Shown: positions 6,169 through 12,668 of the stretch, in pieces
Position numbering within the stretch: position 1 is the first letter of the stretch
Layout: each line of letters starts with the position of its first letter
From: Treponema sp.
GTDB taxonomy: Bacteria > Spirochaetota > Spirochaetia > Treponematales > Breznakiellaceae
Direction: 5' to 3'
Length of the DNA: 15,136 bases
NCBI GenBank assembly: GCA_031276685.1
Contig: JAISMQ010000151.1
Location: 1 to 15,136, forward strand
Position numbers and translations under genes: made by a program
The notes under the pieces: generated by a model
Databases searched by the model: none
Told to the model about the DNA's origin: nothing
The model's input: the letters and a program-made list of their open reading frames with translations, nothing else

Positions 6169-8577
6169 TTACCGGGGTTCCAGTTCGACGCTGACGCGGA
6201 GCCCCGCGGAACGGCCCCGCGAGTCCACTGCGGCGATGTCCCACAGGCCCGGTTCGGGCTGCCAGAGGAAGCGCTCGTAGGGTTTGGCCCTGCCCAGGAA
6301 CAGGGTGTTGGCGAACCAGAAAATGTCGCCTGAATCCTGGTCCGATTCGGCCAGAAGGACGATCCGGTTACGGCGCTCGTCCTGGGGGCGCAGGATGTAC
6401 GTGGTGTTGCCAAGCGGGGAGATGATAGAGGGGGGAAACCCGGCGCTTTCCCCGGCCCGGTCCCCCGCCGAATTTCCCGCGGAGTCCGCGCTTTTCGGCG
6501 GATAGGGGGGGGGCAGGAAGCGGGGGAGCCCGGCCTGGGCGAAGATCTCCAGCAAATCGGTGGGCCAGAATTCCCGGACCTCGCTGGTAATATGGGGCCC
6601 CTCCGTCTCGTCGCTGCGGTATCCGGTCCTGGTATCGATGTACACGCGGCGGTGGATGCGGCAGCGCGTGATGGGGCTTACGCCGGGGATAAACCAGGTA
6701 TCCGTAAGCTGGGGGCAGTTGTCATTGGGAAGGCAGCCGGAAACGGCGCAGACGGAAACCAGGGCGAGCCCCTCCGGCATGGGGCGGGGCGGCGGGGCGG
6801 CGGGAATGTCCGAAACAACGGCGTCAATAACGCTGAACTGCAGGGGGGTGGCGGTAAGGCGGCCGACAAAGGCGGGGTTCCCCTCCCCGGAAAAATTGCC
6901 CAGCCACACGGCCAGGACATAGCGGTCAAAAACCGCGATGGACCAGGCGTCCTTAAAACCGATGGAGGTGCCGGTCTTGTAGGCCACGGGCATGGCGCGG
7001 CCCGCCCCGTAGCGGGTATCGTCGGGGGCGGGGTTCCGCTCCAGCATGTCCAGGGTAATGGCCGCCGCCTGGGGGCTGAGCAGCCGGGCCGGTTCCCCGG
7101 CGGCCCCGTTCAGGAAAAAGCGGGGGCTCCTGAGCGCGCCGCCGTTGGGCAGGGCCGCGTAAAGGCCGGCCAGCTCCAGCATACTCAGGTCCGCCGTCCC
7201 CAGAACCACCGAAAGGCCGTAGTGGGCCTTTTCCTTAAGCCCCGTCACTCCGGCCTTCGCAAGAAAATCGTGGAGGTCCGGGTTGCGGATGCTCGCGGCA
7301 AGCTGGACTGCGGGGATATTGCGGCTGTCCACCAGGGCAAACCAGGCTTTAACCGGCCCCTTAAAGGCCCCCTGGTAGTTGTCCGGCGTATACTCGCTAA
7401 ACCCGCGGGGGCTGTCCTTTAGCATGGTTTCCGGGTGGATAAGCCCCTGCTCCATGGCCATGGCGTAGACAAAAGGTTTAAGGGTGGAGCCGGGGGACCG
7501 CTTGCTGGCAAACCCGTTCACCTGGCCCTGGATGCCGTCATTGGCGTAGCTCGCGGAACCCACCGCCGCCAGCACCTCCATGCAGGTCCAGTCCAGCAGC
7601 AGCATGCTGCCGTTGTTGATCCCCCAGCCCCGGTTCCGCACCAGGTAGGCTTCCAGTTCCCGCTCCAGGATGTTCTGAAGGTTCCGGTCCAGCGTTGTTA
7701 CAAGGGCGCCCCCGGTTTCGGCGGGGTCCGCCCCGTCCCCTTCCCCATAGCGCAGGTACTCCGCAAAGTGGGGGGCCCGGCGGGGGAAGCGGTTTACCAG
7801 GAAGGGGGGCATTTCCAGTTCCGCACGGAAGGACAGATCCTCCGGGTGGGCGGCGGCCCAGGATCCGTAGAGGATCCGGCGGGCCTCCATCAGTTCTTCC
7901 GGCGGCCCGTCCCCCCGAAGCGGCGCCCGCCCGCCGGGATTCTGGGGAATGACCACCAGCGTAAGGATCTCCCCCAGCGTAAGGTCCTGCGGGTCCTTGT
8001 CGAAGTAATACCAGGCCGCCGCCCCAAAGCCCTCGATGTTGCCCCCCAGGGGCGCCAGGTTAAGGTAGGCCTCCAGAATCTCCTGCTTGGACAGGCAGAT
8101 CTCCAAAAAAAAGGCGCGGAAAATCTGCCGGATCTTCCCCGGAATGTCGCGGGTGTAAAGGCCGTAGCGGAGCCGGGCAAGCTGCATCGTAATGGTGGAA
8201 GCCCCCACGCGGCGGTCTTTTTTTACGTAGGTTTCCCAGGCGGCCCGGAACATGGCCGCAGGGTTAATGCCCCAGTGGCCGTAAAAGTAACGGTCCTCCT
8301 GGAGCAGCAGCGCTTCCACCAGGGCCGGGGGAAAGTCCGCCAGCCGGGTCCGCAGACGGTACCGTTCGTCATCGGCAAGAAAAATATGGAAAAGCCGCCC
8401 CTCGCGGTCGGCGTAGGCCCGGGAAAAGGGGATGCCGGAAAGAACGTCGAAAAACGCGGCGTTCCAGCCCAGAAAAACGCCCAGGCCCAGCGCCAGGGCC
8501 GCCGCCGTGCGCAACAGCCAGACGCGGAACAGCCGGGGCTTCCCCGGAACCGGGGGAAGCGCATTTCGCGTACCCAT
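6169..8577 (-). CDS. pbpC: Penicillin-binding protein 1C (bifunctional glycosyltransferase/transpeptidase)
   Basis: From the ATG at 8577 the product has 802 residues. It has a short cytoplasmic N-terminus, one membrane anchor (about residues 17-40), and a GT51 transglycosylase domain. The GT51 motifs are QEDRYFYGHWGINP with catalytic Glu 94, GASTITMQLAR, and ILEAYLNLAPLGG. The penicillin-binding domain follows, with S364-T-L-K in SPGSTLKP, S418-R-N and K534-T-G-T. Next come a four-cysteine segment (CAVSGCLPNDNC ... TRC, about 610-639) typical of PBP1C, and a C-terminal BiPBP_C beta-sandwich (about 715-802). It polymerises and may cross-link peptidoglycan outside the cytoplasmic membrane. The frame stays open to an ATG at 8679, but that start would place 34 odd residues before the membrane anchor and overlap the terminator hairpin, so 8577 is preferred. 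Residues 698-713 are an unusual tetrapeptide repeat. Any alpha-2-macroglobulin partner gene is not adjacent. Confidence 0.93.
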   Translation of the reverse strand: MGTRNALPPVPGKPRLFRVWLLRTAAALALGLGVFLGWNAAFFDVLSGIPFSRAYADREGRLFHIFLADDERYRLRTRLADFPPALVEALLLQEDRYFYGHWGINPAAMFRAAWETYVKKDRRVGASTITMQLARLRYGLYTRDIPGKIRQIFRAFFLEICLSKQEILEAYLNLAPLGGNIEGFGAAAWYYFDKDPQDLTLGEILTLVVIPQNPGGRAPLRGDGPPEELMEARRILYGSWAAAHPEDLSFRAELEMPPFLVNRFPRRAPHFAEYLRYGEGDGADPAETGGALVTTLDRNLQNILERELEAYLVRNRGWGINNGSMLLLDWTCMEVLAAVGSASYANDGIQGQVNGFASKRSPGSTLKPFVYAMAMEQGLIHPETMLKDSPRGFSEYTPDNYQGAFKGPVKAWFALVDSRNIPAVQLAASIRNPDLHDFLAKAGVTGLKEKAHYGLSVVLGTADLSMLELAGLYAALPNGGALRSPRFFLNGAAGEPARLLSPQAAAITLDMLERNPAPDDTRYGAGRAMPVAYKTGTSIGFKDAWSIAVFDRYVLAVWLGNFSGEGNPAFVGRLTATPLQFSVIDAVVSDIPAAPPPRPMPEGLALVSVCAVSGCLPNDNCPQLTDTWFIPGVSPITRCRIHRRVYIDTRTGYRSDETEGPHITSEVREFWPTDLLEIFAQAGLPRFLPPPYPPKSADSAGNSAGDRAGESAGFPPSIISPLGNTTYILRPQDERRNRIVLLAESDQDSGDIFWFANTLFLGRAKPYERFLWQPEPGLWDIAAVDSRGRSAGLRVSVELEPR
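6439..6486 (-). repeat. Four tandem 12-bp units encoding a (D/N/E)-(S/R)-A-G tetrapeptide repeat in pbpC
   Basis: Within pbpC, codons for DSAG, NSAG, DRAG and ESAG follow one another (residues 698-713 of the 802-residue product). They lie in the linker after the proline-rich PPYPPK segment and before the BiPBP_C domain. The DNA units are imperfect 12-mers. It is a flexible linker expansion and is likely variable between relatives. Confidence 0.7.
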
Positions 8578-8583
8578 GCGCCT

Positions 8584-8589
8584 ATGGTA
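8584..8589 (-). promoter_or_regulatory. Candidate -10 element of pbpC, leaderless geometry
   Basis: On the minus strand TACCAT (8589-8584) is followed by exactly six bases and then the ATG at 8577. TACCAT is a weak -10 (4/6), and no good -35 is visible in the GC-rich sequence upstream. It gains some weight because the same spacing recurs at four other genes in the window, and because a terminator lies just upstream, so pbpC needs its own promoter. Confidence 0.35.
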
Positions 8590-8602
8590 GCACGGGGCCG
8601 CC

Positions 8603-8643
8603 TTAAAAACACAGCGGGCCTTCCCCGCCTGCGGGAAAGGCCC
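8603..8643 (-). terminator. Rho-independent-like terminator after the ABC importer operon
   Basis: On the minus strand a 12-bp stem (8643-8632 pairing with 8627-8616, one G-U wobble, 4-base loop) is followed by a run of five Ts (plus-strand A run 8605-8609) after six intervening bases. It lies 63 bases beyond the binding-protein stop codon at 8707. The gap between stem and T run is longer than ideal, so termination efficiency is uncertain. Confidence 0.6.
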
Positions 8644-8706
8644 GGTAAAACCTGCCTGGATTTTAAGCCGCAGCCCCAAAATTCGCCGTTTTGGAACCGC
8701 CTTGCT

Positions 8707-10152
8707 TCATTTTGTCTTTAGGAATTCGTCAACCTGGCGCTGCGATTCGGCAAGCACCTTGCTAAAGCCCACCGCCTCAAGGTCCCGCTTGATCTGGGGG
8801 ATAACCACCGCCGGATTGGAGGTGCCGCTGAGCAGTTCGTTCTTGTAACGGTCCCAAACCTGGCGGCAGTTGGTCAGCTCGTTAAGGATCGAGGACCGGT
8901 CCAGGGAGAAGCCGAGGATGGGCGACGGCGTGGCGCTGGCGTCGTTTGCCCGGACCTTCTGCCACTGATCGGGGGACTGATCGTCGGTAGTAGACATGCT
9001 AAAGAAGGTCGCCTGCTGGTACGCCGAAAGCGGCCAGTTCGTGTTGATCTTCTTGATCACCCCCGGCGTGGAACCGCTGGGCCTGGTTACGTAATTGAAG
9101 TGCCTGCCCTCGATTCCGTAGGCAAGCATGTCGCGGAACACGGGGTCTGTATTGGCCAGTTCCAGCAGCTTAAGCGATTCGGTCTTGTAGCGGGAATTGG
9201 TACTGATACTGTTGAGGGAGCCCTGGATCGAGTCGGTGGAAAGGTTGGGCCCCACAAACTGGTGGATGTCGTACTGTTCGACGCCCTGCTGGGCTTCCCA
9301 TACCGCGTCCGCGCCGGGCCAGCCCTGGGCGGTCATAAAGATCTGGCCTTTGAAGTCCTCCACGGAAACGGCGGCGTCGGGGTTAATAATGCCGGCCTGG
9401 TACCAGCGGTGCATGTACTCAAAGATCTCCCGCACATCGGGCTGGTCCAGCGTAAACACAACCTTGTAGCTGGAATCGTTCAGGTTCAAACCCATTGGGG
9501 CAAGCCCGGCGGACAAGGTGTCGTAGTTCCGGAACGGCTGGTAAGAGCCGCCGTTGGAAATACGGTAGGGGTAAAACCGGGAGCCTTCCCCGTTTTTGAT
9601 GGCGCGGAAGTACTTATCCATGCTGACAAGATCGGTTTTGGTGATGTCGATGTTGTATTTAGTTACGTAGTTGTGATCCCAGACGACCCACTGGGTAATA
9701 GCCGAATCCTTCCAGGTGGGGACGGCGTATATCCTGCTTTTAATTTTAACGCCGGTCCAGATGTCCTGGGGAATAAGGGCCCACAATTTGGGGCTGGCGG
9801 TTTTTACCAGGTCCGTCAGATCCGCAAAGGCGCCCTGGGCGACCCGCTGGCTGTAGTCGGTAAGGTCGTCGAACATAATGTCGAAGTACTCGCCCGAATT
9901 GATGATCGTGGTAAAGCGCTGCTGCTGATCCCCCCAGCCGGCAATCTTGATCTCAAAACGGACGCCGATCTGCTTTTCGGTATAATCGCTCATAAGGCGG
10001 ACACATTCCGCAAGTTCCGTACTGTCCCCGCCCACCAGCCACCAGGTAACGGTGGGAACCCCGGATGCGCTTTGGGATGCCCGCCCCCCTGCGGAAACCG
10101 TCAGGGCAAGGCATGCCAGAAGAACGAGTCCCAGCAGAATTTTCTTTTTCAT
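8707..10152 (-). CDS. Extracellular solute-binding protein of a carbohydrate-type ABC importer
   Basis: The 481-residue product starts with MKKKILLGLVLLACLALTVSAGG, a signal peptide. Cleavage is probably near SA-GG (signal peptidase I), but LLAC with Cys 14 leaves a lipoprotein possible. The mature part has the character of long LipO/family-1 binding proteins that pair with LplB/LplC permeases: an early VTWWLVGGDSTE segment, YSQRVAQGAFADLTDL, many aromatics for sugar stacking, and a helical C-terminus. It would capture a sugar or oligosaccharide in the periplasm for the two permeases. The frame stays open to an ATG at 10197 that overlaps the permease stop as ATGA, but AGGAG (10162-10158) sits 5 bases before 10152, and the signal peptide begins there. 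It is the last gene of the operon, unlike the common binding-protein-first order. Confidence 0.88.
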   Translation of the reverse strand: MKKKILLGLVLLACLALTVSAGGRASQSASGVPTVTWWLVGGDSTELAECVRLMSDYTEKQIGVRFEIKIAGWGDQQQRFTTIINSGEYFDIMFDDLTDYSQRVAQGAFADLTDLVKTASPKLWALIPQDIWTGVKIKSRIYAVPTWKDSAITQWVVWDHNYVTKYNIDITKTDLVSMDKYFRAIKNGEGSRFYPYRISNGGSYQPFRNYDTLSAGLAPMGLNLNDSSYKVVFTLDQPDVREIFEYMHRWYQAGIINPDAAVSVEDFKGQIFMTAQGWPGADAVWEAQQGVEQYDIHQFVGPNLSTDSIQGSLNSISTNSRYKTESLKLLELANTDPVFRDMLAYGIEGRHFNYVTRPSGSTPGVIKKINTNWPLSAYQQATFFSMSTTDDQSPDQWQKVRANDASATPSPILGFSLDRSSILNELTNCRQVWDRYKNELLSGTSNPAVVIPQIKRDLEAVGFSKVLAESQRQVDEFLKTK

Positions 10153-10180
10153 AACAACTCCTGAAATTTTTATACCGGCA

Positions 10181-10197
10181 ATGATCCAACGGATCAT
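10181..10197 (-). promoter_or_regulatory. Perfect intercistronic hairpin at the permease/binding-protein junction
   Basis: ATGATCC (10181-10187), a 3-base loop, and GGATCAT (10191-10197) form a perfect 7-bp inverted repeat. On the minus strand the first arm contains the TGA stop of the second permease (10196-10194). The Shine-Dalgarno of the binding-protein gene lies 19 bases beyond the hairpin. No T run follows, so it is not a terminator. A role in mRNA processing or protection of the downstream message is inference. Confidence 0.55.
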
Positions 10198-11111
10198 CCC
10201 TTTACGGCGCCGATAGTTAAACCCGAAATAAAGTAACGCTGGAAAAACGGATACGCGCAGGCGATGGGCAGGACCACGACCACCACAATGGCCATACGCG
10301 CCGCTTCTTTGGGCATCTTCATAATCATCTCCGCCTGCGAAGCCCCCAGAACAAGGGCGTGCTGCGCCATTGCGTTAATATCCGTAAGAAGCCTGTTGAG
10401 GAAGGCCTGAAGCGTGTAGAGCCTCATATCGTCGATGTACAGCATGGCCTGAAACCAGTCGTTCCAATAGGCAAAGCTTAAAAAAAGCCCGATGGTGGCG
10501 ATTACCGGAAGGGACAGGGGCAGCACGATACGGAAGTAGATCGTAAACTGGCTGGCGCCGTCTATTTTTGCGGATTCCACCACCGAATCGGGGATCGTGG
10601 AACGGAAAAAGGTCTTGCAGACTATCACGTTGAACGAAGAAACGCAGAGCGGAAGGATCAGCGCCCAGGGCGAATTGCGGAGCCCCAAAAACTGGCTGGT
10701 TACAAAATAGGTCGAAACCAGGCCGCCGTTAAAAACCATGGGGACAAACACAAGCCAGGTAAAGAATTTCTGCAGCCTGTATTCAAAGCGCGAAAGTATG
10801 TAGCCCATTGACGTGGTAAGCATTATTCCCAGAAGCGTACCCGCGCCGGTAACGAACAGGGACATGCCCAGCGTGCGCAGTATCATGGCCCGCTGTTCGT
10901 AGAGGAACTTGTAGCCTTCGGACGAAACCACCGTGGGGATAAGCCGGTAGCCGGACTCCTGTACCGCTATTTGGTCGGAAAAGGAAATGGCGATAACCAG
11001 CAGCAGGGGTATCAGACAAACCGCCGCCAGGATTATAAGCACAAGGTTAAAAACCGCGTTGGAAACAGGCCCGATACGGGTAAAACGGGATATGCCTTCG
11101 GTACGTTTCAT
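10194..11111 (-). CDS. ABC importer permease, LplC-like (carbohydrate uptake, CUT1 type)
   Basis: The 305-residue integral membrane protein has about six hydrophobic helices, the first at about residues 20-43. It carries the EAA coupling loop ESAKIDGASQFTIYFRIVLP (189-208), which contacts the ATPase. Residues WNDWFQAMLY (C-terminal third) are typical of this sugar-permease subfamily. The frame is open far upstream, but ATG 11111 is preferred because AGGGG (11121-11117) is 5 bases ahead and the upstream part merely overlaps the other permease in another frame. The TAG stop of the preceding permease overlaps this Shine-Dalgarno, giving an 8-base gap and probable translational coupling. It works with the neighbouring permease and binding protein. 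Confidence 0.93.
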   Translation of the reverse strand: MKRTEGISRFTRIGPVSNAVFNLVLIILAAVCLIPLLLVIAISFSDQIAVQESGYRLIPTVVSSEGYKFLYEQRAMILRTLGMSLFVTGAGTLLGIMLTTSMGYILSRFEYRLQKFFTWLVFVPMVFNGGLVSTYFVTSQFLGLRNSPWALILPLCVSSFNVIVCKTFFRSTIPDSVVESAKIDGASQFTIYFRIVLPLSLPVIATIGLFLSFAYWNDWFQAMLYIDDMRLYTLQAFLNRLLTDINAMAQHALVLGASQAEMIMKMPKEAARMAIVVVVVLPIACAYPFFQRYFISGLTIGAVKG

Positions 11112-11119
11112 TATTGCCC

Positions 11120-12046
11120 CTAGATCATCGCCGAATCGGCGTCTATTTTTTTGACTATCTGGTTCACCAGAAGTATGGTGAAACAACTGATAACCGCCTG
11201 GAGCAGGGCTGCGGCCGACGCCATTCCGACTGTGGAAGAGCGGAGCTGTTTGTACACAAATACATCGATGGTGTAGACAACCCGGTACAGGGAATTGGAA
11301 TCGCGGGGGACCTGGAAGAAAAGCCCGAAATCCGAGTAGAAGATCCTCCCCGTGGCGAGGATGAACATAAGCACGATAACGGTTTTTATCATCGGCAGGG
11401 TAATCTTCCTGATCTGCTGCCACTTGGTAGCGCCGTCGATAATGGCGGCCTCGTAAACCGTCTTGTCTACCGAGGTAATGGCCGCCAGGTAGATAACCGT
11501 TCCGTAACCCACCCCCTTCCACTGGCTCATAAAGATAAGGAAGCCCGGCCAAAAGGCCCTGTCGGTGTACCAGTTGTGCTGGGGAAGCCCCAGGTCCAGG
11601 GCGATCATGTTGATCATGCCCATATCGTAACTAAGAAAGGCCCAGACTACGGCGGACACAACGACCCATGAAAGAAAGTACGGAAAAAAGAGAATAGTCT
11701 GATAGATCTTTGCAAGTCCCTTGTTACGCAGTTCGCTGATAATAAGGGCCAGGGTTACGGGGATTATAATTCCGCAGAGTATCATCACTGCGTTGTAAAG
11801 CAGGGTGTTCCTGATAATTATCCAAATGTCGGGGTTGCTGAACAGGAACTTAAAGTTGTCAAGGCCGACCCACCGGCTTTGGGCGATGCTGTTAATAAAA
11901 CTGCCGGATATACGGTAATCCTTAAACGCGATAATAATGCCGAACATCGGCATATAACAAAAAAGAAAATACCACACCGCTGTTGGCAGGGCCAGCAGCG
12001 TGTACTCGGTATCGTCCTTTGACCAGAAATGTTTTTTTGCTTTCAT
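11120..12046 (-). CDS. ABC importer permease, LplB-like (carbohydrate uptake, CUT1 type)
   Basis: The product is 308 residues long from ATG 12046. The start is preceded by two GTG codons in frame (12052 and 12049), either of which could be used instead. A GGGG at 12055-12052, 5 bases ahead, favours the ATG. Features are about six membrane segments beginning near residue 16 (LLALPTAVWYFLFCYMP), the WVGLDNFKFLF segment typical of the family's first periplasmic loop, and the EAA loop EAAIIDGATKWQQIRKITLP (199-218). It forms the membrane channel with the LplC-like permease downstream. It is the first gene of a three-gene operon with a leader of about 55 bases. No ATPase gene is nearby, so a shared MsmK/UgpC-type ATPase is inferred. 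Confidence 0.93.
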   Translation of the reverse strand: MKAKKHFWSKDDTEYTLLALPTAVWYFLFCYMPMFGIIIAFKDYRISGSFINSIAQSRWVGLDNFKFLFSNPDIWIIIRNTLLYNAVMILCGIIIPVTLALIISELRNKGLAKIYQTILFFPYFLSWVVVSAVVWAFLSYDMGMINMIALDLGLPQHNWYTDRAFWPGFLIFMSQWKGVGYGTVIYLAAITSVDKTVYEAAIIDGATKWQQIRKITLPMIKTVIVLMFILATGRIFYSDFGLFFQVPRDSNSLYRVVYTIDVFVYKQLRSSTVGMASAAALLQAVISCFTILLVNQIVKKIDADSAMI

Positions 12047-12107
12047 CACCACCCCACGCCTGGCAGATTTTAATTATGCTAAAACTAAAACCAGCCGTCT
12101 TCAGGTT

Positions 12108-12137
12108 AGTATAATATATTTTTTAATTTCCCGTCAA
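12108..12137 (-). promoter_or_regulatory. Sigma-70-type promoter of the ABC importer operon
   Basis: On the minus strand TTGACG (12137-12132, 5/6) and TATACT (12113-12108, 5/6) are separated by 18 bp, in an AT-rich stretch. The expected start near 12101 gives a leader of about 55 bases. Within the leader, CTGGTTTTA and TAAAAT...CCAG segments (about 12064-12097) could form an imperfect hairpin. No known operator or riboswitch was recognised. Confidence 0.7.
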
Positions 12138-12186
12138 ATTTTTTTGTATTTTTTTACGATTTTGTCGAGTTTGTTCAATTTTTTGT

Positions 12187-12192
12187 TATACT
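12187..12192 (+). promoter_or_regulatory. -10 element of ndk, leaderless geometry
   Basis: TATACT (5/6 to TATAAT) is followed by six bases (TTTTGT) and the ATG at 12199, with no Shine-Dalgarno in the U-rich sequence before the start. The nearest -35-like hexamer is TTGTCG (12162-12167), at a long 19-bp spacing. A leaderless ndk mRNA is predicted. Confidence 0.5.
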
Positions 12193-12198
12193 TTTTGT

Positions 12199-12642
12199 AT
12201 GGAAAAGACATTCGTTATGCTGAAACCCGGAGTCTTGCAGCGGCGTATCGCCGGGGAACTGTTAAGCCGTTTCGAACGGAAGGGCCTTAAAACCCTGGCC
12301 CTTAAGCTGCTGCGGATGGATCGCGGAATGGTGGAGGCCCACTACGCCGAACACAAAGGCCGGGATTTCTACGAAAAACTGGTGGAGTACACCCTTTCCG
12401 GCCCGGTAATCGCCATGGTCCTGGAGGGGGAGGGGGCCGTTGCCGTGGTCCGCCGCCTTATCGGGCCCACCAGCCTGCCGGACGCCCCCGCCGGGACCAT
12501 CCGGGGCGACTACGCCGCCCGGACCCGGCTCAACATCGTTCACGCATCGGACTCCGCCGCCAGCGCGGAACGGGAAATCGCCCTGTTCTTTAAGCCGGAA
12601 GAGTTCTGCCCCTGGGACGACGGCAACCAGGACTGGTTCTAA
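12199..12642 (+). CDS. ndk: Nucleoside diphosphate kinase
   Basis: The 147-residue protein matches the family length and motifs: TFVMLKP with the nucleotide-binding Lys 9, the Kpn-loop region near GPTSLPDAPAGTIRGDYA (89-106), and the active-site histidine H115 in NIVHASDS that is phosphorylated in the ping-pong reaction. It transfers the gamma-phosphate from ATP to other NDPs and so balances the NTP and dNTP pools in the cytoplasm. The C-terminus ends in DDGNQDWF. The ATG is unambiguous, since it directly begins the conserved MEKTFVMLKP strand, and there is no ribosome site. The next gene, ffh, starts 26 bases after the stop and has its own -10-like element, though co-transcription is also possible. 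Confidence 0.97.
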   Translation: MEKTFVMLKPGVLQRRIAGELLSRFERKGLKTLALKLLRMDRGMVEAHYAEHKGRDFYEKLVEYTLSGPVIAMVLEGEGAVAVVRRLIGPTSLPDAPAGTIRGDYAARTRLNIVHASDSAASAEREIALFFKPEEFCPWDDGNQDWF

Positions 12643-12651
12643 CACGGCGTT

Positions 12652-12668
12652 GGGGATAAAATAGCCCC
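12652..12668 (+). promoter_or_regulatory. Candidate -10 of ffh inside a GGGG...CCCC inverted repeat
   Basis: TAAAAT (12657-12662, 5/6) is followed by six bases and the ATG at 12669, the same spacing as at ndk and the M16 gene. It is flanked by GGGG (12652-12655) and CCCC (12665-12668). No convincing -35 is visible, and no Shine-Dalgarno at normal distance. The GGGG is 13 bases from the ATG. Confidence 0.35.

Noticed and set aside
8578..8679. Start of pbpC at 8679
   Set aside because: It would add 34 residues that cross the terminator hairpin and are not typical of PBP1C; 8577 directly precedes the short cytoplasmic tail and anchor.
7435..8721. Long plus-strand open frame (428 codons) opposite pbpC
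   Set aside because: It is a shadow of the GT51 and transpeptidase domains, has low-complexity composition, and has no ribosome site or promoter.
9100..10164. Plus-strand open frame opposite the binding-protein gene
   Set aside because: It is antisense to a well-supported signal-peptide-bearing protein and shows no domain character.
11112..11552. N-terminal extension of the LplC-like permease frame upstream of 11111
   Set aside because: It lies inside the other permease in another frame, encodes non-membrane low-complexity sequence, and the ATG at 11111 has a good Shine-Dalgarno.
12047..12101. Riboswitch in the leader of the importer operon
   Set aside because: The leader is only about 55 bases with one imperfect AT-rich hairpin, and no known aptamer core was recognised.
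12643..12668. SRP RNA gene next to ffh
   Set aside because: The ndk-ffh gap is only 26 bases and no 4.5S-like hairpin with the conserved tetraloop region was seen anywhere between genes.
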